A DNA stretch of 64,000 bases from Ktedonobacter racemifer DSM 44963 (GTDB lineage Bacteria; Chloroflexota; Ktedonobacteria; Ktedonobacterales; Ktedonobacteraceae). Below are positions 55,106 through 63,042 of this stretch, in pieces. Position 1 is the stretch's first letter, and each line of letters starts with the position of its first letter. The DNA is taken from positions 186,001 through 250,000 of the forward strand of contig NZ_ADVG01000005.1 in the NCBI RefSeq assembly GCF_000178855.1, in the 5' to 3' direction. A program made the position numbers and the translations under genes. The notes beneath the pieces are model-generated. The model did not search any database. It was given only the letters and a program-made list of their open reading frames with translations, and was not told where the DNA came from.

Positions 55106-55228
55106 GCCTGGAAAGGACGCCACACTCGTCATCTGAGCCGGTGAGGGTGGTGAGATCCGTGTGTGGGCACGGACGGCACTGTCTGTCGCCACAGATTCGC
55201 TTGCGGCGGACGCCTTGCGCGTTTCGTA

Positions 55229-55371
55229 CCACCTGGAAATCCCTCTATGGCGCGGGCGGAGCCGGTAGACCACTCCGGTTCAGCAAGCTGTCTGAAGCAT
55301 GAGCTTCTGGGACGGAGCGACCCACAGAGAGAGGCAAGGTCCGCCCGCGCCATAGAGGGATTTCCAGGTGG
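55229..55371. repeat. Perfect 32-bp inverted repeat
   Basis: CCACCTGGAAATCCCTCTAT and so on to position 55260 is exactly complementary to 55340-55371, with 79 nt between. No gene lies in the interval. It lies downstream of the histidine kinase and may form a strong hairpin or be a small mobile element's ends. Confidence 0.75.
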
Positions 55372-55766
55372 TGATGACTCAAAAGACTGTGCGCTCTTTG
55401 AACGGCTGAAGGCGACGGGGCTGCCCGTGGAAGTGGGATCGGGGGACTCTCCAAGTACAATCGCTCTCTCCGAGGCCTCCCCAAGACACACAGGCTCGAT
55501 GCCGCCAGTGTGGGACGCTCCACGCCTGGGCGTCTGCAGACGAGCGGGGTGGTCTCCGCTCCTGATCCGCGTAGAAGGGCATGGGTGCCGGCGTGTGCGC
55601 AATGTCAATGGCCTTGGTTTCCCTGTTCAGGGCCCGAGAGGGCCAAAAAGGTGCGACGCTTCCGGACGGGAGACATCTGCCGAAATTCGAGCAGTGTCTG
55701 ATCTCAATGAAGTAGCTAAAATACCTCCTGAGAAAAATATACTGGGCGGTGCATACCAACGCACTA

Positions 55767-56024
55767 CTACTCGACCATCTGCACGACCACCTTTCCTTTG
55801 GCATGCCCCTGCTCGAGGTAGGCGAATGCATCGGCGATGTGCGCAAATGGGAAAATATGGTCAATCACTACCTCAAGTTTCTGCTGATCGATGAGGGTCG
55901 CCAGTTCTGAGAGCTGGGTACCACTCGGGTGCATGAAGAGGTACCGATAGGCAACGCCATGCTTGCGCGCCTGGCGGCGGATTTTCCAGCTTGCGGCCCA
56001 GAAGAGCCAGCTCTCAGATAACAC
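55767..56024 (-). pseudogene. Quinone oxidoreductase C-terminal fragment
   Basis: SWLFWAASWKIRRQARKHGV to HAKGKVVVQMVE is the C-terminal quarter of an NADP-dependent MDR oxidoreductase (IADAFAYLEQGHAKGKVVV is the usual end motif). The catalytic and cofactor parts are missing, replaced by the repeat array at 56033. Confidence 0.7.
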
Positions 56025-56032
56025 ATATTTTA

Positions 56033-56441
56033 GTAACTATTCAGAAGACCCGTGTAGAAGACACAAATCGTGCATGCGCTTTCGCTTTTGAGCTTGATAT
56101 GGCTGCGAACATAACAGCATTTGCACGAAATAATGCTTTTACTCCCCCCTACTGAATAGTTACCTATTTTAGTAACTATTCAGTAGGGTAACGTGAAAGA
56201 CTCATTTTATGCAATTGTCGTTGCATTCGTAGCTGCATCAAGCTCAAGAACAAAAGGGTATGCATGGTTTGCATCGTCTACGTGGGCCTTCTGAACAGTT
56301 ACCTATTTTGGTAACTATTCAGTAGGGTAACGTGAAAGACTCATTTTATGCAATTGTCGTTGCATTCGTAGCTGCATCAAGCTCAAGAACAAAGGGGTAT
56401 GCATGGTTTGCATCGTCTACGTGGGCCTTCTGAACAGTTAC
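56033..56441. repeat. Three copies of a 131-bp repeat, first inverted
   Basis: Copies at about 56033-56163 (inverted and diverged), 56172-56302 and 56311-56441 (direct, nearly identical, spaced 139 bp). Each is bounded by GTAACTATTCAG and its complement CTGAAYAGTTAC and separated by CTATTTTRG. No gene in any copy. Confidence 0.8.
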
Positions 56442-56788
56442 CTATTTTAGGACTTAGAGCAATTTGCAATATTGAGGGGTGCTTGTCATAGAAAATGAGG
56501 TGTATGAGCGGAGGTTTCGTGAAGATCTGGCAAATGAACGAAACCTTCACGAAACCGGGGTTTGCCCCTGATTGGAACAGGAAGTCGGAGTAGGAAAATA
56601 GCCCAAGAGAGCTAAGGTGCTCTGCCAAAAAGCAGAGTCGCGTTGCGGCGGTGTAATATACTTTGAAAGAGAAGATGCAGAGAGAGTGCGCCAAGGGCAC
56701 TCTTTTTCCTCATCGTACATGTATGCCCATATGGAGTAGTCCTTGGGACAAGGCCTGCTTTTCCTGAGCTACGAAGGGGGTGAAGCAC
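56442..56788. other. Intergenic, no gene seen
   Basis: About 350 bp leading to the AraC regulator, including a C/T-rich stretch on the complementary strand. No convincing gene. Confidence 0.4.
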
Positions 56789-57733
56789 ATGGCTAAGCTA
56801 GATTCTCTTTCTCAACAGAGAGAGAGAGAAGCGCGAAACAGAGAATCCGCCTCTCCGATACTTTTGCCCTCCCTCTCCAGCACGGCTGCAAACTGGAAAG
56901 GACTGGTCGTACAGGTCTTCCAGGTGCCAAAAGAGATAGAGAGTCTGATGGTGCCAGCCATATCCGACATTTCCTTGCTCTTGCATGCTGGTGGAGCTCT
57001 GCATACGGCATACCGATCCGTAAATAGTCCTTGGCAAGAGGTGCAGATGCATCAAGGAGATCTGAGCCTGAGCCCGAATGGAGGGACAGTACAGGAAGAA
57101 ATGCGCTGGAAGAGCCTCTCCGGTCTCCCTACTCAGTTCCTGCAACTTCGTTTGAGCAAGGGGCTGCTTGCTGGTGCTGCCCAGGATGTGCTCGACTGTG
57201 ACCTCTCCTCTCTCTTTCTGCCAGCACGCGTCGGCTTTCAGGATCCCCTACTGACGCAGATCGGGCTCGCGCTGTGGCGCGAATTGGCGCAACCTGCGCC
57301 TGCTTCCAACCTCTACGCGCAAGCGGCGGCTCAGATGCTTGCTGTTCACCTCTTGCGCCATTATACCTCCAAAGGATCGGCTGTAAAGGAGCGAAAACAG
57401 AACCTGCGAGGGCTCACTGGGCGCCAACTCAAGCAGGTAGTGGATTTCATTCTGGCCCATCTGAGCCAGGATCTCTCTCTGGAGGATCTGGCCTCCCTGA
57501 TCGGTTTCAGCCCCTCTCACTTTGCCCGTTTGTTCAGGCAGACGACAGGCGAAAGCCCACACCAATTTGTGCTGCACCAACGCATCGAGCGAGCCAGACA
57601 CTTGCTCCAAGAGACGGATGCCTCTCTCGTTCAGATTGCCGCAGCGTGCGGCTTTGCGAATCAGAGCCACCTGACGGCTGTCTTCAAAGACCATTTCGGC
57701 CTGACCCCTCGAGCCTACCGAAGGGATTACTAG
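56789..57733 (+). CDS. AraC family transcriptional regulator
   Basis: A 314-aa regulator with an N-terminal cupin-like sensing part and a C-terminal double HTH (LSQDLSLEDLASLIGFSPSH, IAAACGFANQSHLTAVFKDH, FGLTPRAYRRDY). Start 56789 is chosen from GAAGGGGG about nine nt upstream. It precedes the alpha/beta hydrolase, a common regulator-target pairing (inference). Confidence 0.9.
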   Translation: MAKLDSLSQQREREARNRESASPILLPSLSSTAANWKGLVVQVFQVPKEIESLMVPAISDISLLLHAGGALHTAYRSVNSPWQEVQMHQGDLSLSPNGGTVQEEMRWKSLSGLPTQFLQLRLSKGLLAGAAQDVLDCDLSSLFLPARVGFQDPLLTQIGLALWRELAQPAPASNLYAQAAAQMLAVHLLRHYTSKGSAVKERKQNLRGLTGRQLKQVVDFILAHLSQDLSLEDLASLIGFSPSHFARLFRQTTGESPHQFVLHQRIERARHLLQETDASLVQIAAACGFANQSHLTAVFKDHFGLTPRAYRRDY

Positions 57734-57861
57734 GTGTGCGCAGATTTTAATAGAATTCGCAAGAATCTAGGAGATTTCCTGCCTGCTTCCAGCCTATCAT
57801 AGAAGCATGACTTGCGATAACGTGGAATGCATTGTACTCTTGTGCATTCGTGAAAGAGGAA

Positions 57862-58520
57862 ATGAAAGCAAGCAGTATGAACAACAACATCTTTTCGGCA
57901 AATGAGAGGAAACTGTCAGGCAGAGGAACCGATCAGACAGAGAACAGGAGTATGAGTGTGACAGGAGAGCAACCAGGAGAGACGAGCTTTGCGCCTGTGA
58001 CTGGAACACAGCTCGCGTACGATGTATGCGGAGAGGGATCTCCCCTCATCTTGATCCATGGGGGTCTGCTCGATAGACGGATGTGGGATGAGCACGTGCT
58101 GGTGTTTGCCGAATCCTTTCGAGTCGTTCGCTATGATGTACGTGGCTATGGAGAGTCCCAGATGCCCAATATCCTCTACTCGGATGCGCAGGATCTGGCT
58201 GAACTGCTCGGCGTTCTCGGCATCCAGAAAGCGGTTGTGCTTGGCCTCTCGATGGGGAGTGCGATTGCCCTGGACTTTACCTTGAACTACCCTCACATGG
58301 TGGAGACGTTGCTGCTCGCTGCTCCCACGATCAGTGGGTACAAGATGACAAGCGCAGAAATGAGACAGCGATGGCAAGCGCTGGTTTCGGCGGTGAAAGC
58401 CAATGATCGAACGCGTCTCTTTGACCTGTGGGCTAATGACCCCATGATGCCACAAGCTCAGGAGTATCCCGCGGCACATCAGCGGTATCGTGAACTCCTG
58501 AGCGAGTACTCTTTTGTTCA
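57862..58520 (+). pseudogene. Alpha/beta hydrolase truncated by tnpB element
   Basis: Encodes an alpha/beta hydrolase with ILIHGGLLDRRMWDEH, VRYDVRGYGES and the nucleophile elbow VLGLSMGSAIALD (Ser), up to about residue 220 (LLSEYSFVHP), then the frame enters the IS200/IS605 left end. The catalytic Asp/His region is missing. Start 57862 is used; the protein has a longer N-terminal lead than usual. Confidence 0.8.
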
Positions 58521-58636
58521 CCCAAAACGCCGCAGGATGCCCCTGCCCTTTCAGGCATGGGGAGGAATGCGGCGTTCCTTTGTCGGTGGCTTGGGTGGAA
58601 TACGCCGTAGACATGCTCTCATCTGCTCATGTATTG

Positions 58637-58666
58637 TTGACAGTCAGATGAAAACTATGGTATAAT
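58637..58666 (+). promoter_or_regulatory. Near-consensus promoter; leaderless tnpB transcript
   Basis: TTGACA (58637-58642), an 18-nt spacer and TATAAT (58661-58666) are a consensus pair. The ATG of tnpB is at 58674, eight nt after the -10 box, so the mRNA is predicted to begin at or almost at the start codon. Confidence 0.7.
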
Positions 58667-58673
58667 TTAGCGT

Positions 58674-59906
58674 ATGCAAACGGTAGTAACAGCGAAACTC
58701 AAATTAAATACAACGCCCGAGCAATTCAAGGCATTACGTACAACGCAACTGGCGTATCGGGATTCTCTCAACTATGTGAGCCAGTACGCCTTTGCGCATG
58801 GCAAGATGAGCAATGCTGTTCGTTTGCAAGATGCCACCTACGAAGAGATCCGCCTCCGTTTTCATCTGCCTTCGCAAATGGCCTGTTCTGTTCCTCGCCA
58901 AGTTGGTGCCTCGTATAAAACCCTCTGGACAAAGGTCAAGAACAATGCTGTTCATCGTAAGGAAGGGAAGACCAAGAAACGCTACAAAGGGCTTGATAAG
59001 GCTCCCAAGTTCATCTCCCCCACGTTGACCTATCAGTACAAGAAAGACTACACCTTCAAGAAAGAGCAGCAGGTGAGCATCCTGACCCTTGAGGGACGTG
59101 TTATCGTGCCCTATACTGGCTACAATAAGCATGTGGCATTGATCCAGCGTGGAGCGGAGATTGGTGCATCGAAACTCTGGTATGACAAGCCCAAGAAACA
59201 ATTTTACCTCCTTGTCTCTCTTGAAATTGAGACGGCTGATCCTACACCTGAAACACACAAGCAAGTCGTTGGCGTGGATGTGGGGATGCGATACCTTGCC
59301 GTCACGGCGACGATGCAAGGGGATTGCACCTTCCATTCAGGCAAACAGATTGTCCCCAAGGCAAACCACTACGCACGACTGAGAAAACGTCTGCAAAAGA
59401 AAGGCACTCGTTCAGCGACAAGAAGGCTCGTTGCCATCAGTGGACGAGAGAGACGGTTGAAGCAGAATACCAATCATGTCGTGAGTAAGCGGATTGTCCT
59501 ACAGCACCCTCAAAGCTTGATTGGACTGGAGCATCTGACAGACATTCGAGAGCGTACCAAACGACGCAAAGGCAAAAATGCAAAACAGCGAAAAGCCAAT
59601 CGTACCTTCTCCAAATGGTCCTTCGCTGAGTTGCATAGCATGATTGCCTATAAAGCGCTCTTACATCGAAGTATGGCGATCAAGGTCGATGCCAACTATA
59701 CCTCGCAGGCCTGCCCCAAATGTGGGCACACCTGCAAAGAGAATAGACCCAACAAAGGATTGCTCTTCGTCTGTCAGAATTGTCAGTACACGCTCCATGC
59801 CGATCTGGTTGGTGCAAGAAACATTGCGATGCGAACGCTTCTTCTCCGGCAAGACTGGAGAGGAACGGGCCTCTTGTCAGTACGCGCCTTCTGTGTCGGA
59901 CGATGA
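58674..59906 (+). CDS. tnpB: TnpB RNA-guided endonuclease (IS200/IS605)
   Basis: A 410-aa TnpB with all catalytic parts: RuvC-I Asp in VVGVDVGMRYLAV, RuvC-II Glu in LIGLEHLTDI, zinc ribbon CPKCGHT and CQNCQYT, RuvC-III Asp in LHADLVGARNI. The N-terminal KLKLNTTPEQFKALRTTQLA is the usual WED-like start. The frame is uninterrupted, so it may be active. The leaderless promoter is described separately; the guide RNA should be the 3' end of this gene plus the right end. Confidence 0.92.
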   Translation: MQTVVTAKLKLNTTPEQFKALRTTQLAYRDSLNYVSQYAFAHGKMSNAVRLQDATYEEIRLRFHLPSQMACSVPRQVGASYKTLWTKVKNNAVHRKEGKTKKRYKGLDKAPKFISPTLTYQYKKDYTFKKEQQVSILTLEGRVIVPYTGYNKHVALIQRGAEIGASKLWYDKPKKQFYLLVSLEIETADPTPETHKQVVGVDVGMRYLAVTATMQGDCTFHSGKQIVPKANHYARLRKRLQKKGTRSATRRLVAISGRERRLKQNTNHVVSKRIVLQHPQSLIGLEHLTDIRERTKRRKGKNAKQRKANRTFSKWSFAELHSMIAYKALLHRSMAIKVDANYTSQACPKCGHTCKENRPNKGLLFVCQNCQYTLHADLVGARNIAMRTLLLRQDWRGTGLLSVRAFCVGR

Positions 59907-59997
59907 AGCCAAAGCCGCACGCCTGAAAAGGTATGCTGAATTGCGGTGGAGTTCAGACACAACTCCAAGCCCTCGGCTTTAGCCGTAGGGTACTGAC
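59907..59997 (+). ncRNA. Candidate omega-RNA 3' region / right end of tnpB element
   Basis: Downstream of the tnpB stop, hairpins GGAGTTCAGACACAACTCC and CCCTCGGCTTTAGCCGTAGGG occupy the position expected for the 3' part of the guide RNA scaffold, with the guide starting past the TACTGAC right end. Extent inferred from family architecture. Confidence 0.5.
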
Positions 59998-60001
59998 TGC
60001 C

Positions 60002-61192
60002 TAGTGCATAATTACGAAACCTTTTCGGAAAGAACAAGATGTGGCTCATAGGAACATCCAAAGTAGGCACAGACTCGTGCGGCAAGCTGTTTGGCGGTAA
60101 GCAGCCCATCATGTTCGACTACATTGCGTTTGGCATGGACCCATTTGGGCTCAATGGGATTGAGCCAAGGGCTTTTCGTGGGCAGAAACAAAGGCAGAAT
60201 ACGCACGCCCTTGCCCTCGGCTTTGACCAGGCTGTTGTGCTCTCTGATCCAGGTCCGCACCATCTTGCTCACGTGAAAGGAGGCATTATCCCAGATCAGC
60301 AGCCAAGAAGTCTTGTTTTGAGCTTGCAGTCGAGTGCAACACCACTCCAGAAATTGGGTGGTGATGGCGCTGACGGGGCGTCCGGTCACGAAGCGCAGCG
60401 ACATCTGTTTGCGAATCGGATCATCGATCGGTCCCTGTTGCCACAATACTCCATAACAGGCGAGAGCTTTGGGATCAGGATCACCTTTTTGCCACGTCTG
60501 TTCCACCAAGCGCACGGGTTGATCTTTCCCTTGCCAGGCGGACAGACGAGGAAGAGCGAACCTGCTCCACCACACCTCGTCCACAAACCCGATGACCCAG
60601 CCTGGTTGGGTGCTCGCCCAGGCCATCAGCCGATCGCGTGCGTTTTTTTTTGCTGGTACTGGGGGTCGGGGCTGGTAATCCAATGTTTGGCACGCTTCCA
60701 ATTGGTCCCTAAGCTTTGGAGCGCTCGGCGCACGCTCGCCACCGACGTTTTGTGGGGGATAACGCCCTGCTCGAAACTGATCTTGGCCGCCAGTTCCAAG
60801 GTCCACAGGCCACGGTCGAGTCCAAAGTCGTGGGGACTGCGGTGCAAGAGCGCTTTCAACCGCTCGGCCGCTTCGATGGTGAAGGTCGTTCGGAGTCGAT
60901 GGGGACGCGAAGACCCCTCTTTGAGCACGGTGAGTCCAGCTATATTGAAGCCTTTGATCGCATTGCGAACGGTCTGGTCGTCGCAGCCCAGATACTTGGC
61001 GATAGCGGGGGCGCGCTCCCCACGGGCAGACGCGAGCAATATTTGGCTGCGTCGCAACACGAAGGCATTGGACGAACGCAACCCCGCCTGGATCTGGCTG
61101 TGTTCGTCTTTGGTCAGTGGTCGAATAAAAATGGGGGCTTTCATGCCCTCTATGATACCACATTTCCTATGACCTTTCGTCAGAATGCACTA
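60002..61192 (-). mobile_element. IS630-family insertion sequence
   Basis: Inverted ends TAGTGCA (60002) and TGCACTA (to 61192), with a TA dinucleotide at both outer ends as expected for IS630. It sits directly after the tnpB element's right end. About 1.19 kb, one transposase in two frames. Confidence 0.8.
60012..61144 (-). CDS. IS630-family transposase, two frames joined at an A9 run
   Basis: Frame one (61144 to 60626) has the N-terminal HTH: LTKDEHSQIQAGLRSSNAFV, APAIAKYLGCDDQTVRNAIK, and ends QYQQKKTHAIG. Frame two continues KKNARDRLMAWASTQPGWVI with DDE residues in VIGFVDEVWW, LIWDNASFHVSKM and NPIEPKWVHAKRN. The switch is at nine A residues (complement of 60643-60651), a classic slippage site that gives -1 frameshifting in IS630 elements. 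If no slippage occurs, the gene is dead. Confidence 0.85.
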
Positions 61193-61401
61193 GTAAAAGC
61201 GAACCGAGGATAGCACCGCTCGCGATAGTACGAAGGTTAAAGCAAGAATCGACTCTTCAGCTTTGGCAGATGCACGAAGATGAATTGAGAAGACACTTTT
61301 GGAAGGAAAGGACATTCAGAAAGTCAATACAGTATCGACATGACATACCAGGTGGATAATCCGCCCAGGCTCACCTTTCCCGACCTCTACATCAAGATAG
61401 A

Positions 61402-62364
61402 TTAAACGACCCTCACCCAGCCCTGCTTGCAGCGCACCACTAGGGGGCCGCCTTCATCAATCACGCGGCGCTTATCCTCTAGTGGTTCGAGGCTGTAGGA
61501 GTAACAGTTGCGCACTTCGAGCGTCTCCAGTTCGCTATCGGGGGCCTCTATATGGAGGGGAGACTCCCAGTGGCCGACGCCACTAATGAAGTTGTAGACC
61601 TCCCGGGCGTCCCACTGGTCAACGGGGATGCCAAGATCCTCATACGCGGGGAAAGAGTGATAGCTGCTAAGCGCCTCGTCCTGCTCGGCGATCTGGGCCT
61701 CGTCGCGGTAGAGTTGCCAGGCGGCCTGGGCGAGGAGGGCGCCGCCACGCTCGGCACAGCGCGTCTCTAGCAGCTCATAGCTCATGCCATCGGGAATCTC
61801 GATGCGCTCTTGCAGGACGATGGGACCGCTATCCATGCCTCTGTCCATGAGGTGAATGGTGATGCCAGTCTCGTGCTGGTGCTCGCGAAAGGTCCAGAAG
61901 AGCGGCTCGGGTCCCCGGTTAGCGGGCAAGAGTGAGGGATGGACATTGAGGCAGCCAAGGCGGGGCAGGTCCAGAATGCGCGCGGGAATCAGGCGAGAGA
62001 AGCAGGCGACACAGACCAGGTCGGGTTCATAGTCCGCGAGGATGGCGTGGGTGGTGGGATCGTTTAAGCGGCTCACCTTCCAGAGTGGTAGGTGCTGTTT
62101 CGTTGCGATTTGTACAATATTGGTATGTAGCGAAGTATGCGCGAGCGGCAGCATAGTACGCGCTGGCAGCGGATTTTCATAGCGCGTGATGGCGGGTGTG
62201 GCTCTCCCAGGGATGGCACCACCGGGTATCACCACCCCGCGGACGTCGATTCCTGCCTCCAGCAGCGCGCTGAGCGCCAGGGCCGAGAACGTCCCTTGCA
62301 TGCCGAAAAAGAGCACACGCGGCGCCGTTCCCTGCTCAAAGCTATTTGACATAGTTGATTGCAT
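61402..62364 (-). CDS. Methionyl-tRNA formyltransferase-like protein
   Basis: A 320-aa formyltransferase-fold protein: RVLFFGMQGTFSALALSALL, VCVACFSRLIPARILDLPRL, CLNVHPSLLPANRGPEPLFW with the Asn/His active site and GMDSGPIVLQERIEI. The C-terminal part (from about 235) resembles the MTF C-terminal domain, YNFISGVGHWESPL. It could formylate something other than initiator tRNA. Start 62364 (MQSTM) is chosen without a strong site. It is divergent from the YggX gene. Confidence 0.82.
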   Translation of the reverse strand: MQSTMSNSFEQGTAPRVLFFGMQGTFSALALSALLEAGIDVRGVVIPGGAIPGRATPAITRYENPLPARTMLPLAHTSLHTNIVQIATKQHLPLWKVSRLNDPTTHAILADYEPDLVCVACFSRLIPARILDLPRLGCLNVHPSLLPANRGPEPLFWTFREHQHETGITIHLMDRGMDSGPIVLQERIEIPDGMSYELLETRCAERGGALLAQAAWQLYRDEAQIAEQDEALSSYHSFPAYEDLGIPVDQWDAREVYNFISGVGHWESPLHIEAPDSELETLEVRNCYSYSLEPLEDKRRVIDEGGPLVVRCKQGWVRVV

Positions 62365-62419
62365 CTTGTAGTATCTCAATATCATTCAGTCTCGTTTGTG
62401 CGTAACAGGAGTTTTCATC

Positions 62420-63025
62420 ATGCCACGAATGGTCTATTGTGTCAAACTAAAGCAGGAACTTCCTGGCCTGGACAAAGCGCCCTTCCCAGGCGAGCTTGGG
62501 CAGCGTATCTATGATAACATCTCGCAGCAGGCATGGCAGATGTGGCCCAACCGCAGCATGCAGATTATCGCCGACCGGGGCCTGAATATGGCCGACCCCC
62601 AGGCCCGCAAAGCCATGCGCCAGGAGATGGAGAAGTTCTTCTTCGGCGAGAGTGAGCAGGCCAAGCCCGCTCAAGCCGGGCAGGCCGGGCCGCACATCGT
62701 CTTCTGCGCAAAGCTGCAACGCGAACTTCCCGGCCTGGATAAGCCACCCTTCCCTGGTCCTCTGGGGCAGCGCATTTATGAGAGTATCTCCAAACAGGCC
62801 TGGGATATGTGGCCCGCGCAAAGCACGCTCATCATCAACCACTATGGCCTGAACATGGCCGATCCCGAGTCACGCAAGATCCTGCGCGAGCAGATGGAGG
62901 ACTTCTTCTTTGGCAAGGATGCGCGTATGCCCGAAGGCTGGGCACCTGAAGAGGTCGGCGCGGGTGGCGGTGGTGCTAGCCGTAAGGGTGGTGGTGGCGG
63001 CGGCGGCGCGGCACGCAAAAAGTAA
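62420..63025 (+). CDS. Tandem-duplicated YggX-like (Fe trafficking/oxidative damage) protein
   Basis: A 201-aa protein made of two YggX domains (about residues 1-80 and 95-175) with the same layout: YCVKLKQELPGLDKAPFPGE and FCAKLQRELPGLDKPPFPGP, each keeping the YggX Cys and the LGQRIY, QAW and GLNMADP motifs. YggX normally is one 90-aa domain that protects Fe-S clusters. A Gly/Lys-rich tail (GGGGASRKGGGGGGGAARKK) follows. Start 62420 has CAGGAG upstream. Confidence 0.88.
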   Translation: MPRMVYCVKLKQELPGLDKAPFPGELGQRIYDNISQQAWQMWPNRSMQIIADRGLNMADPQARKAMRQEMEKFFFGESEQAKPAQAGQAGPHIVFCAKLQRELPGLDKPPFPGPLGQRIYESISKQAWDMWPAQSTLIINHYGLNMADPESRKILREQMEDFFFGKDARMPEGWAPEEVGAGGGGASRKGGGGGGGAARKK

Positions 63026-63042
63026 GGAAGCGACAGGGAACA

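Larger units (their letters stand above)
58525..59997 (+). mobile_element. IS200/IS605-type element with tnpB only
   Basis: Left side hairpin at 58525-58575 (AACGCCGCA pairing with TGCGGCGTT, inner TGCCCCTG/CAGGCATGGGG) and right side hairpin CCCTCGGCTTTAGCCGTAGGG near 59970-59990, followed by TACTGAC. One gene, tnpB; no tnpA, so it must rely on a Y1 transposase elsewhere. It splits the upstream hydrolase. Confidence 0.8.

Noticed and set aside
55163..55894. 243-codon plus-strand frame
   Set aside because: It crosses the 32-bp inverted repeat and the antisense of a quinone oxidoreductase fragment, with no recognisable motif.
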